A stretch of DNA of 64,000 bases from Lysinibacter sp. HNR (GTDB taxonomy: Bacteria; Actinomycetota; Actinomycetes; Actinomycetales; Microbacteriaceae), in assembly GCF_029760935.1 (NCBI RefSeq), contig NZ_CP121684.1, forward strand, positions 2,604,001 through 2,668,000, in the 5' to 3' direction. The notes below the pieces were generated by a model. That model saw only the letters and a list, made by a program, of their open reading frames with translations, was not told the DNA's origin and did not search any database. Every line of letters starts with the position of its first letter. The first letter of the stretch is position 1. Position numbers and translations under genes: made by a program. Shown piece after piece: positions 21,506 to 35,381 of this stretch.

Positions 21506-23125
21506 TTGTTAACACAGACTCTTCTCAGCGGCAAAAAGCCGCCCAAGTCTCGTCCGAAAAAAACCTCCAGCCTTTTCAGCGTCCTTGCCGTGTGTGCGGC
21601 CTCCACCCTCGTGATATCGGCTTCACCGAGTGTCGCTCACGGCGTCTCCTTCCCCACAAGTGACCTTAATACAGCGGGTATCTTCAACACGGTAAAGGAT
21701 CCTGCCCGAGCTGCAACAACGTTTGACCCTCATTCCACCGAATCCTCAACAGCTGTACACCACCTCTCGGACATTACTGAGGAACCCCCCACACAAGCCG
21801 TCACCCTCGACTCATCAAACGAAAGGATTATTCAAACCACACCCCAGACCTCCATTCCCAAGTTCAACGCGATAGGGGTTTCCTGGAAAGATGCGGACCT
21901 AACCGACTCCACGGATGAAATCGTCATTAGAGCACGAATCCTTGAGGGCGACACCTGGAGCGCATGGGGGGATATGGAACAGGCAGATGAGCCCGAAAAG
22001 CCCGGAGCGAACCCAACATCTGTAACAGAGCCCTTCCTGTCACTCGGTGCAACCGGTTATCAATTTGCACTAGCCCTCCCAGAGGGACTCACTCCACAAG
22101 AGATAGAAATCAACCTCATTACGGTGGAGGACGAGAGTAAAGGCAAAAAGAACGGCTCTTCCCGACAACTCTCCACCTCATCTGACAACAACGCACCGCA
22201 GATCATTACACGCGAAAAGTCACAGTTAGACAAAGACGAAGACGGCAACGATGTTAAGTGCCCCCGAAGCGAGACTACTCCTGATGAAACCTGTTTCTGG
22301 CCGGAGGAACTCATGCCGGAGATGAAGGCAATGACCCTGCACCACACTGGCGGACCCACGGATAACAACTACAACACGCCAGAAGAGGCCACACGACTGC
22401 TCCGCGCACTCTACGTTTACCAAGCCGCCGAGCAAAACTATGAAGATTTTGGATACAACTTTATTGTCGACAAGTTTGGAACAATTTACGAGGGCCGTAA
22501 GGGCAGCATTGACAGACCGGTTATAGCCGGCCACGCATATGGTTTTAACACCCAAACTATGGGTGTTGCAGTGTTGGGAAATTTCAACACAGAGCCAGTC
22601 TCGGAAGAATTAATTAAAAGCCTGGGAGACCTCTTCGGGTGGAGATTAGAGATGGCCGGAGTCAAGGCAGGCCCCACAAGCGAGACAACTCTCACCGTCG
22701 GACCGGATCACGTCGAAACAAAGACGGTAAACACAATTCACGGGCATCGTGACCTCAACCCCACAGAATGCCCTGGCGAAAACCTGTACCCACGTTTGGG
22801 GGAAATCCGTGAGTTGGCAGCCGCCTTTCAGGGCATACCACCCACAGACGACAACCCTTCCGAACCTGATCCAGAAGACAACACTTCACCAGGCACTCAG
22901 GACCCAAGCGACAATAACGATGCCGCTCTCCCCGCCGTCGGGCCCGGCCAGACGGCCAATGGCGGATCAACACCACCCAACCAGACCGGAGTTATCTCTG
23001 CAGCAAAATCGCTTGCCACAACTGGTGATCACTACACAGGATGGATACTTGCGCTTGCACTGGGGATTATCGTGACAGGAAGCCTGTTTGCGTTCCGCAG
23101 CTACGGTCGGAAAAAGTCCGCCTGA
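21506..23125 (+). CDS. secreted wall-anchored N-acetylmuramoyl-L-alanine amidase (amidase_2/PGRP family)
   Basis: About 539 residues from the TTG at 21506, which has GAAAGGA at good distance; an in-frame TTG at 21479 lacks one. A signal sequence (FSVLAVCAASTLVISASPSVAHG) is followed by ~200 residues of unassigned secreted sequence. The zinc amidase domain then shows MTLHHTGG, YNFIVDKFGTIYEGR, GHAYGFNTQTMGVAVLGNF and INTIHGHRDLNPTECPG-type ends, giving the His, His and Cys ligands. A Pro/Asp/Asn-rich linker leads to LATTG, a hydrophobic helix and RSYGRKKSA, a clear LAxTG sorting signal. The enzyme should cut the bond between muramic acid and the peptide stem at the cell surface, in wall remodelling or attack on other cells. 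Divergent from nrdH, with which it shares the 580-bp control region. Confidence 0.88.
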   Translation: MLTQTLLSGKKPPKSRPKKTSSLFSVLAVCAASTLVISASPSVAHGVSFPTSDLNTAGIFNTVKDPARAATTFDPHSTESSTAVHHLSDITEEPPTQAVTLDSSNERIIQTTPQTSIPKFNAIGVSWKDADLTDSTDEIVIRARILEGDTWSAWGDMEQADEPEKPGANPTSVTEPFLSLGATGYQFALALPEGLTPQEIEINLITVEDESKGKKNGSSRQLSTSSDNNAPQIITREKSQLDKDEDGNDVKCPRSETTPDETCFWPEELMPEMKAMTLHHTGGPTDNNYNTPEEATRLLRALYVYQAAEQNYEDFGYNFIVDKFGTIYEGRKGSIDRPVIAGHAYGFNTQTMGVAVLGNFNTEPVSEELIKSLGDLFGWRLEMAGVKAGPTSETTLTVGPDHVETKTVNTIHGHRDLNPTECPGENLYPRLGEIRELAAAFQGIPPTDDNPSEPDPEDNTSPGTQDPSDNNDAALPAVGPGQTANGGSTPPNQTGVISAAKSLATTGDHYTGWILALALGIIVTGSLFAFRSYGRKKSA

Positions 23126-23499
23126 GACTCCCCGTAACACAATTAAAAGTTCCTCACCCGTGGACAGCAGCGCTCGCCCTCGCAGGGCCTTCCCTTGTAC
23201 TGTGAGATTCACACAGTATAAGGTTTCACAACCGCAAGCTGAAGAACAATAGGCGCCGTCCCACTGTTTAAATCCGTTCGTTTGTGAGTTATTGGGTTTT
23301 TGTGCGTCAAGTGCAAGCTTGCGCCCACTCCACCGGAGGTTGGAACTCCCCCACAGGAGCGCCGACGCCCGGATTGTACTAGTCTCTGAGCTACTGGTTA
23401 CAATCCGGGCATGACCATTCTCCGCGCTCCCACCCGGGCATCTTAAACCACCTTTTATTCCCCCTGCACAATATACATCGACGAGTTGCAGAGGAGACG
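23126..23499. other. intergenic region with a 12-bp-stem inverted repeat
   Basis: Non-coding. It holds a perfect 12-bp inverted repeat (23367-23378 with 23399-23410) around a 20-nt loop, without a T tract. It could be a terminator-like hairpin, an operator for the downstream gene, or a scar of a mobile element. No tRNA found. Confidence 0.4.
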
Positions 23500-24576
23500 G
23501 TGCGGCTTAACGAGGCTCTTGGTATTGTTTCGCAACTCGACTCTCCTGAGCTCCCACCTTCACCTCAAGGCAGGCCCCCCAACCTCGGATATCGTCCACT
23601 TTCGTGGGTAATAGAGCGAGAGATAATCGTAAAAACCGATATCGAGCAACGGCTCAGAATCAAACCCTCAAGAAGAATGCTTGCACACGCGAATTTATGT
23701 AGACTAAAATACTATCTCGACATGAATAAAATAATTACAAATTTACTAAGTCCTCGACAAGTACTCATTTGGTTGATAGCTTTCACCGCAGTAATTGCGG
23801 CCATGTTAATTATTACAAGCATATTATTTCCATCGGGTCTCACAGAACATAAAGCCTCCTCCGAAAAACACGAGAATAGGCTTACTCAGATACAGGAGTC
23901 CGGCGTGCTGAGAGTGTGTTCGCCCGGAGACTACCTCCCCTTCGCACTTCAAGACAAAGAATCGGGCGAGTGGACGGGAATAGATGTTGAGATGATGGAT
24001 GACCTAGCCGATTCGTTGAGTGCAAAGACTGAATACATTACCTCACCCTGGTCGACCATAGCGGAAGATACACAGAAAAAATGTGATATTGGTGTCGGTG
24101 GCGTTACTATAACTGCCAACAGAGCGAAGCATTCTTACTATTCAATTCCTACGGTTCCCAATGACGGAAAAACACCCATTGTCCGCTGCGGAACAGAATC
24201 GGGTTACGACACCGTACAGAAAATCAATCAGTCAAACGTTCGCGTCATTACACCGATAGGGGGAACAAACGAGGCTTTTGTTCGGAGCAAACTGGAAAAC
24301 ACTCAGGTTATTCTACATCGAGACAACACCACTATCTTCCAAGAAATTCTCGAGGGGGCTGCGGACGTCATGATCACTGACGTGAGTGAGGTTAAGTGGG
24401 CCAGTAAAAAATACCCCGGACTATGCAGCGCATCACCTGACCAACCTTTTACCTTTACGCAAAAAGGTTATCTCCTACCCCTGGGAGACAATTCTTTCAA
24501 ACAATATGTAGACGTGTGGCTCAACATCGCTCTGAACGACGGAACCTATAATTCGGTTGCTGCTCGTTGGGAATAA
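23500..24576 (+). CDS. family 3 extracellular solute-binding protein (amino-acid type)
   Basis: The C-terminal ~270 residues are an SBP_bac_3 domain: GVLRVCSPGDYLPFAL, GIDVEMMDDLADSL, CDIGVGGVTITANRA, and a final WLNIALNDGTYNSVAARW. Such proteins bind amino acids for ABC import; some relatives are periplasmic cyclohexadienyl dehydratases. The GTG at 23500 has a strong GAGGAG 3 bp upstream and gives an ~80-residue cytoplasmic extension before one membrane helix (residues ~85-111). An ATG at 23722 would make a conventional membrane-anchored protein but lacks a clear ribosome-binding site. No partner permease or ATPase lies next to it. Codon use is AT-richer than its neighbours. Confidence 0.7.
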   Translation: MRLNEALGIVSQLDSPELPPSPQGRPPNLGYRPLSWVIEREIIVKTDIEQRLRIKPSRRMLAHANLCRLKYYLDMNKIITNLLSPRQVLIWLIAFTAVIAAMLIITSILFPSGLTEHKASSEKHENRLTQIQESGVLRVCSPGDYLPFALQDKESGEWTGIDVEMMDDLADSLSAKTEYITSPWSTIAEDTQKKCDIGVGGVTITANRAKHSYYSIPTVPNDGKTPIVRCGTESGYDTVQKINQSNVRVITPIGGTNEAFVRSKLENTQVILHRDNTTIFQEILEGAADVMITDVSEVKWASKKYPGLCSASPDQPFTFTQKGYLLPLGDNSFKQYVDVWLNIALNDGTYNSVAARWE

Positions 24577-24607
24577 GCACAGCAGGAAAATTATTTACTC
24601 TTAAACA

Positions 24608-24656
24608 CGTGAAGGGAATCCCTGTTTACTCGGGATTCCCTTCACGTTTAATTTTT
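24608..24656. terminator. bidirectional terminator between solute-binding gene and 5S rRNA
   Basis: A perfect 15-bp stem (24608-24622 with 24632-24646) with a 9-nt loop, followed on the plus strand by TTTAATTTTT. It separates the convergent solute-binding gene and rRNA operon and can serve both. Confidence 0.85.
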
Positions 24657-24775
24657 GTTCGGCGGTGTCCTACTCTCCCACACGGTCCCCCGTGCAGTAC
24701 CATCGGCGCTGTGAGCCTTAGCTTCCGGGTTCGGAATGTCACCGGGCGTTTCCCTCACGCTATAACCACCGAAAC
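24657..24775 (-). rRNA. rrf: 5S ribosomal RNA
   Basis: About 117-119 nt. The complement shows the conserved 5S features: terminal stem made by the ends, loop with CCGAAC-type sequence, and the 3' end reading GGACACCGCCGAA. Ends are estimated to within a few bases. It is the last RNA of the operon. Confidence 0.93.
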
Positions 24776-24992
24776 ACTCGTGATACAACCAACCACCCAC
24801 ACCCCCACACACAAGGAAGAGGGGCGGGTTCTGGAGTAATCAACAACATGTTCCAATCACACATTATTTACTTACATCAGTTCTTGATCGTCTATCAAGA
24901 ACCACAAAGTGGACGCACACAACACACAACAATAACTGTCTTACACAACCCCACCACCACCATAAAATACAGGCGGGGTGAGTAAAGAATTT
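24776..24992 (-). other. 23S-5S internal transcribed spacer
   Basis: About 217 nt without a tRNA. It contains an anti-terminator/processing-like motif near 24890-24915 similar to those flanking the other rRNAs. Confidence 0.6.
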
Positions 24993-30212
<5,220 letters not shown>

Positions 30213-30650
30213 ATGCATAAAAAGCAACAACCCCACCACCCACACAAGTGAACAGCACAGCTGCGCTAAACATAAAACAACACCACACACCCCCACAACA
30301 GCGAAAGCATGCAGCATCACGAGTTCAAAACTGACACACAAATCAAAAACTGACTTGCATAATCAAATAAATAAACCAAAAAGTCCCCACAACACACACC
30401 ACAACCAACCACAACGATCAGCCACAGCACATGCCACAGAAACCAAAAAATTGGCATATAACATTAGTGCACACTATTGAGTTCTCAAAGACCAGACACA
30501 CCACAACCAACAAGCCACCACACAAGCAACCCACCAGAAACGGCACACACCCACCAACAAAACAACCCCCACACAAGAGAGCATCCCACTAGCAAGCAAG
30601 AACCCCGTACAAGCCACAACACAACATCACGACCCCGGGGTACTTCGAAT
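30213..30650 (-). other. pre-16S leader
   Basis: G/U-rich on the RNA strand and almost free of C. It contains TTTGAGAACTCAATAG (30475-30490), the box A-like motif of actinobacterial rRNA leaders, and the 5' half of the 16S processing stem at 30455-30463. Confidence 0.65.
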
Positions 30651-30679
30651 ACACTACGCCCAAACCCCACCCAACACAA
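30651..30679 (-). promoter_or_regulatory. candidate rRNA operon promoter
   Basis: On the minus strand TTGTGT (-35 like, 30674-30679) and TAGTGT (-10 like, 30651-30656) are separated by exactly 17 bp and followed by a GC-rich discriminator. Only partly consensus; other promoters may lie further upstream up to ~31000. Confidence 0.35.
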
Positions 30680-31139
30680 ATCCCCACCACCCACCCACCC
30701 ACCACACACCCCAAAAACCCCCAAAAAACAACACAAAACCCACCACAAACACCACCACCACAAACACACCCCGGGCGTGTCGCACACCACCACACCACCA
30801 ACAACACAACACCCCAAAACACCCCAAAACACGAACGGCCACCCCTGGACGAGAGCCCTAACAAGAACATATCGGGCAGCAAGCAGGCAGAGAAGAAATA
30901 CCTTATGGATCTCATGAACTATGCGTGAACGATACCAACACGGCCCACCAGCAACCCTAGGCAGCGCAATAGACACCACTCGCTGACTCGATCTTTAAGC
31001 TTCACGAAGAGCGAAGCCCTCCTTCAAGGAAAGAATCTTCCTGATTTATTAGATTTAGTTATAAATTAGATAACTTTTATTTACATTAAACATTACTTAT
31101 TTAAGTTGATTTGGTACAAAGCAATTTTATATATTTTTT
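30680..31139. other. strand-biased and AT-rich region between rRNA operon and LPMO gene
   Basis: From 30680 to ~30840 the minus strand is strongly G-rich, with five runs of three or more G at 30682-30712 (a potential G-quadruplex). From ~31035 to 31140 the sequence is very AT-rich and should hold the plus-strand promoter of the LPMO gene and perhaps UP-like sequence. No gene seen; open frames here are low-complexity artefacts. Confidence 0.5.
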
Positions 31140-31175
31140 GTATCGACACCTAGAAATTTTCTTAGGTGCCGATAC
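31140..31175 (+). promoter_or_regulatory. imperfect 36-bp palindrome upstream of the LPMO gene
   Basis: 31140-31175 forms a stem of about 15 bp with a small mismatch and an AT-rich centre. It lies 45 bp before the start codon. It may be an operator or a 5'-UTR hairpin; there is no T tract positioned as in a terminator. Confidence 0.5.
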
Positions 31176-31220
31176 CGTAATTCAATCTCAATTACACAAG
31201 CCGAAAGAGGGCAAACATTA

Positions 31221-32588
31221 ATGTCGATTAAAAAATTACGCTATGCCGCCATGGGTATAGCAGCCGCACTCATCGCCGGAGGAGCAACCTTCGGCGTCGC
31301 ACTATCTGCATCAGCACACGGCTACGTCGGAGGCGGAGACAGCGACCTCATCGCCCGACCCGCGATAAAAGAAAACACCAACCTGGGTGCTGCACAATAC
31401 GATAAGCACAGTCTCGAGGGGCCCAAAGGCTTCCCTGAGAATGGGCCCAAAGATGGACAGCTTGCCTCCGTCAACAGCCTCTTTGGTAAAGAATTAGACG
31501 AGCAAAGCTCAACCCGATGGATCAAAAACAAAATAAACACGGGCCCCAACACCGTGTACTGGACCTACACCCAAGTACACAGCACCTCCAAATGGCACTA
31601 CTACATCACCAAGGACGGCTGGGACCAAAACGCCCCGCTCACCCGCGCCGCTCTAGAGCCTCTAGCAACTGTGATGCACGACGGAAGCAGCTCCGGGAAT
31701 AATCCCCGCCACACTATCGATATCCCACAGACCAAGCACGGATATCACATCATCTACGCCGTATGGGACGTTGCCGACACACCCAATGCGTTCTATAACA
31801 CTATCGATGTCGACATCAACGGTGACGCACCCATCGACAACGAAGCACCAACCACACCGCAAGAGGTGAAGAGCACCAAGGTAACCGACTCCGCCGTCAC
31901 ACTCACCTGGTCCCCCTCCACCGACAACGTCGGCGTCGCGGGATACGACATCTATCGCGACGGAACGTTCGTAGGTTCAAGCACCACCACCTCCTACACC
32001 GATAAACCACTCCAGGCCGAGACCAAGTACACCTACACCGTTGTCGCTTATGATCGTGCAGGAAACAAATCACCCGCAAGCGCACCACTCACCGTAACCA
32101 CAAAGGTCGCAGCCGGACCCGACACGGAAAACCCCACCGCCCCCAGCGGTGTACACTCCATGGGCACCACCGCAACCAGCGTCGACCTCATGTGGACACC
32201 CTCCACCGATAACGTCGGAGTTGTTGGATACGACGTCCTCCGCGCAACCAACAACCAGAGCTACAACAAGATCGGCTCCACCGAAGACGCTCGATACCTC
32301 GACAAAACGGTTCGCCCCAACACAACCTACAACTACAAAGTTGTTGCTAAAGACGCAGCCGGAAACACCGCCACCAGCGAGCCCTTCACCGTCACAACCC
32401 CCGAAGCCCCCGCAACCTGCGACTACCCCGAGTGGGACGCCCGCGGAACCTACAGCAAAGGCGACCGAGTAACCCACAAGGGACTGGCCTATGAAGCGGT
32501 ACAGGGCTACACGGGCAACGGTGACCCCAACTGGATCAATGCCCCCTCCCTCTGGAAGCAAATCGACGACACAACCAACTGCAAATAA
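31221..32588 (+). CDS. AA10 lytic polysaccharide monooxygenase with two FnIII domains and a chitin-binding module
   Basis: The 455-residue secreted protein has a signal peptide cut before His33 (SASA|HGYV), so His33 becomes the N-terminal ligand of the copper histidine brace. The second brace histidine is His120 in YTQVHSTSKW and the axial aromatic is Phe191 in NAFYNTIDV, as in AA10 enzymes that oxidatively cleave chitin or cellulose. Residues ~205-300 and ~305-395 are two FnIII domains (PSTDNVGVAGYDIYRDG and a near copy). The last ~50 residues (WDARGTYSKGDRVTHKG ... WKQI) form a CBM5/12-type chitin-binding module, which favours chitin as substrate. The start has AAAGAGG upstream. No regulator or chitinase is next to it in this window. 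Confidence 0.93.
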   Translation: MSIKKLRYAAMGIAAALIAGGATFGVALSASAHGYVGGGDSDLIARPAIKENTNLGAAQYDKHSLEGPKGFPENGPKDGQLASVNSLFGKELDEQSSTRWIKNKINTGPNTVYWTYTQVHSTSKWHYYITKDGWDQNAPLTRAALEPLATVMHDGSSSGNNPRHTIDIPQTKHGYHIIYAVWDVADTPNAFYNTIDVDINGDAPIDNEAPTTPQEVKSTKVTDSAVTLTWSPSTDNVGVAGYDIYRDGTFVGSSTTTSYTDKPLQAETKYTYTVVAYDRAGNKSPASAPLTVTTKVAAGPDTENPTAPSGVHSMGTTATSVDLMWTPSTDNVGVVGYDVLRATNNQSYNKIGSTEDARYLDKTVRPNTTYNYKVVAKDAAGNTATSEPFTVTTPEAPATCDYPEWDARGTYSKGDRVTHKGLAYEAVQGYTGNGDPNWINAPSLWKQIDDTTNCK

Positions 32589-32607
32589 ACCGAACAGAAA
32601 CGCCTAC

Positions 32608-32697
32608 GATTTGTGAAACGTCAGCAATTTCGTCAGACGTCACAAATCAATGAAGCGGTGCGGGGTTCGTACTAACGGTACGGTTCCGCACCGCTTC
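32608..32697. terminator. two hairpins between convergent LPMO and peptide-transport genes
   Basis: The first hairpin (32608-32648) has a ~13-bp stem with a two-base bulge. The second has a perfect 12-bp GC-rich stem (32652-32663 with 32686-32697) followed by TCTCTATCTCC on the plus strand. They probably terminate transcription from both sides. Confidence 0.7.
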
Positions 32698-32759
32698 TCT
32701 CTATCTCCTCAGGTTACGGACACCACCACAGCTACTATCCGTAGTATTAACCGCTCACG

Positions 32760-33542
32760 CTACCCGGGAAGCACTCCCAGCCCATCAACTCGGGGAATTG
32801 CCGCGAGCAGCCGCTGCGTATAAAAATCTTTGGGAGCCGACCACACCCGTTCGGTCGGACCTCGCTCAATAATCTGCCCCGCCTTCATCACAGCCACCTC
32901 ATCCGCAATGGTGCGAACCACCGCCAAATCGTGGCTGATAAACAGCAGCGAAGCTCCGCTCTCAAGGGCTAGTTTACGCATGAGCGCAGCCACCTTAGCC
33001 TGCAGGCTCGCGTCTAGAGAGGCAATCGGCTCATCACCAATGAGCAGTTCCGGACCGCAGGCAATCGCACGGGCAATCGCGATGCGCTGCCTCTGACCGC
33101 CCGAAAACTGGTGAGGAAAGCGCGTGGCTGCCTCGGTGGAAAGCTCAACCTCAGTGAGAAGATCACCCACCGACCAACTCGTCTTGTCCGGGTTAATGCG
33201 CAGGCCATCCTCAATTTGACTGCCAATGGTGCGGCGCGGGTTAAGCGATGCGTAGGGATTTTGAAAGACCATCTGGATGCGCCTCTGAATCTCGGGTCTC
33301 TTACGCATCCCCAGCGGGGTAATGGGAACATCACGGAAATGAATACTGCCCCCGCTCATCGGCTCAAGGCCGCAGACGGCGCGAGCGAGCGTTGATTTCC
33401 CGCAACCAGACTCACCCACAAGGCCAAGAACCTGACGCGGCCGAACGCTCAGGTCCACGTTGTTCACCGCGGTGAGGCGACCACGACCCGGCAAACGATA
33501 CGTCACAGAGAGACCCTCTATAGCCAATAAAACGTCAGTCAT
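32760..33542 (-). CDS. dppF: peptide ABC transporter ATP-binding protein, second ATPase
   Basis: About 260 residues from the ATG at 33542, which overlaps the stop of the preceding ATPase gene in ATGACTGA. Walker A GESGCGKS at residues ~43-50, the signature FSGGQRQRIAIA, Walker B LLIGDEPIASLD and the switch histidine in FISHDLA are all present. The upstream in-frame TTG-type extension to 33677 lies inside the neighbour and is not likely to be used. It powers oligopeptide or dipeptide import together with the other genes of this operon. DppF-type naming is by family, the substrate is not determined. Confidence 0.9.
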   Translation of the reverse strand: MTDVLLAIEGLSVTYRLPGRGRLTAVNNVDLSVRPRQVLGLVGESGCGKSTLARAVCGLEPMSGGSIHFRDVPITPLGMRKRPEIQRRIQMVFQNPYASLNPRRTIGSQIEDGLRINPDKTSWSVGDLLTEVELSTEAATRFPHQFSGGQRQRIAIARAIACGPELLIGDEPIASLDASLQAKVAALMRKLALESGASLLFISHDLAVVRTIADEVAVMKAGQIIERGPTERVWSAPKDFYTQRLLAAIPRVDGLGVLPG

Positions 33543-34500
33543 CTGAATCCTCCCGCTGGGAAACCCGCCCTGTCGCGGCGTGTGTAGGATGTTCTTGGGG
33601 AAGTGCATCGATGAGTGACCTGGTGTATTCGTGCTGGGGTTTACGCAGCACGCTAAACCGATCCCCCTCCTCCACAATCTCGCCGCTGCGCATCACCGCG
33701 ATTCGATCCGCCAGGCTCGACATCACCCCCAGATCGTGAGTGATGAGCATAATTGCCAGATCAAACTCGTCGCAGAGCATCCGTAAAAGCTGAAGAATGC
33801 CCGCCTGAACCGTCACGTCGAGGGCGGTTGTGGGTTCATCCGCGATCAGAATCCGCGGCTCGCAGATGATCGCTATCGCAATAGCGATTCGCTGCAGCTG
33901 TCCACCCGAAAATTGGTGTGGATACTTTTTGAGCGCGGTCTCTGGGAGCGGAACCTTCACGAGTTGCAGCATCTCAAGTGCGCGTGCGGAGGCCTGGGCA
34001 CGGCTCATTTTCTTGTGCACCCGCAGATGATCGGTGAGTTGCCTCTCAATGGTGAGCATGGGATGCAGGCTCGCGGTCGGATCCTGAAAGACCATACCGA
34101 TCTCGCCGCCCCGAAAAACGTTCATCTGCTTCTCGTGAAGCGTCAGCAGATTGCGAGAGAGAAAATCGATGCTCCCGGAGGTTTGGGCACCCTCCGGCAG
34201 AAGGCCGCAGATAGAAAGACCCGTCATCGATTTACCCGAACCGGATTCGCCCGCCAGACCGGTAATCTGACCGGGAACCAGTTCAAGGTCAATACCGTGA
34301 ATAATTTCCCGGGGATTCTTACGACCTCCCAGAGTGACCCGGAGATCTTTTATACGAAGCCCCTCGCGTACGGGGTGTGCGTCTTTCTCCCGCGTGGCAC
34401 GCGCGTCGCCCTGCCTCGCGGAACCTATACCCTTGCCCCAAACGGAGCCCGTGTGATTTTCCCGGGCAAAGCTCATATCTTCCCTACCTGTGGAACTCAC
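33535..34500 (-). CDS. dppD: peptide ABC transporter ATP-binding protein, first ATPase
   Basis: 321 residues starting at a GTG that overlaps the stop codon of the permease gene; GGGGAGG lies upstream. The first ~45 residues are an Arg/Glu-rich extension without match to the family, then the ATPase follows: Walker A GESGSGKS at ~84-91, signature FSGGQLQRIAIA, Walker B ILIADEPTTALD, and ITHDLGV. The second of four overlapping junctions in the operon. Confidence 0.9.
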   Translation of the reverse strand: MSSTGREDMSFARENHTGSVWGKGIGSARQGDARATREKDAHPVREGLRIKDLRVTLGGRKNPREIIHGIDLELVPGQITGLAGESGSGKSMTGLSICGLLPEGAQTSGSIDFLSRNLLTLHEKQMNVFRGGEIGMVFQDPTASLHPMLTIERQLTDHLRVHKKMSRAQASARALEMLQLVKVPLPETALKKYPHQFSGGQLQRIAIAIAIICEPRILIADEPTTALDVTVQAGILQLLRMLCDEFDLAIMLITHDLGVMSSLADRIAVMRSGEIVEEGDRFSVLRKPQHEYTRSLIDALPQEHPTHAATGRVSQREDSDD

Positions 34501-35381
34501 ATCGTCCTCCCCTGTACGGAGTCTGCCGTGTGCGGATCAAGCGAATCACGCAGCGAATCACCGATGAAGTTAAACGCCATCACAACCGTAAAAATGGCGA
34601 GGCCGGGAAACGCCGCAATCCACCAGGACGAAAACTGTTGAACACCATCACCCACCATCGCGCCCCAATCGGGTGTGGGGGGTACCGCTCCCAGTCCCAG
34701 GAAAGAAAGCCCAGCTAACAGAAGGATCGCAGTTCCCACGTCAAGCATTGCAAGCACAAAAATCGGGGAGAGCACGTTGGGGAGAACATCCTTACGCAGC
34801 GAGGTAAAGGGGCCATTACCCATCAGACGACCGGCGATCACATACTCACGACCACGAGTGCTCAACACCAGAGAACGGGTTACCCGGGCATAGGCGGGCC
34901 ACGACACTATAAGCATCGCTATCACCGCGTTGGTGAGGCTGGGGCCGAGAGCCGCGGCAATCACCATCGCAAGGATAATCGTGGGAAACGCAAACACCAG
35001 ATCGGCAGTCCGCATGATGACCTCGTCAACGGCCTTGCCAAAGTATCCTGCTATCGCACCCAACAATCCACCAAGAATCATTGAGGCCGCCACCAGCATC
35101 AGGGCCAGCGGTAGCGAGATTTGTGCCCCGCTGAGCACACGCGAAAATACATCGCGCCCCACCTGATCCGTTCCGAAAAGGTGCTCCGCACTGGGCGGTT
35201 GGAGCCTCGGAAAATCCTGGGCTAGTGGATTAAACGGCACGATCCACGGGGCGAATATTGCCACAAGCACCCAGGCACCCGCGATTGTGATTCCCGCGAT
35301 TGCCAAGGGGGTTCGGAACGACGGGGAAATTTTCAGACGGCGCTTACGCCGGGCCTGCACACTCAGAACGTCTGCGGTCAT
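34497..35381 (-). CDS. dppC: peptide ABC transporter permease, DppC type
   Basis: A 294-residue membrane protein with about six helices. The N-terminal TM and the PPSAEHLFGTDQVGRDVFSR motif are typical of DppC/OppC, and the EAA loop appears as VLPNVLSPIFVLAMLDVG. It overlaps both neighbours by 4 bp. It forms the membrane channel with DppB. Confidence 0.92.
   Translation of the reverse strand: MTADVLSVQARRKRRLKISPSFRTPLAIAGITIAGAWVLVAIFAPWIVPFNPLAQDFPRLQPPSAEHLFGTDQVGRDVFSRVLSGAQISLPLALMLVAASMILGGLLGAIAGYFGKAVDEVIMRTADLVFAFPTIILAMVIAAALGPSLTNAVIAMLIVSWPAYARVTRSLVLSTRGREYVIAGRLMGNGPFTSLRKDVLPNVLSPIFVLAMLDVGTAILLLAGLSFLGLGAVPPTPDWGAMVGDGVQQFSSWWIAAFPGLAIFTVVMAFNFIGDSLRDSLDPHTADSVQGRTM

Noticed and set aside
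23367-23410. Riboswitch or tRNA before the solute-binding gene
   Set aside because: Only a simple hairpin with no known aptamer blocks; kept as an inverted repeat.
30485-30979. 164-codon minus-strand open frame in the rRNA upstream region
   Set aside because: Gly/Val/Trp/Cys-rich translation of a G/T-biased segment; no start signal and no family resemblance.
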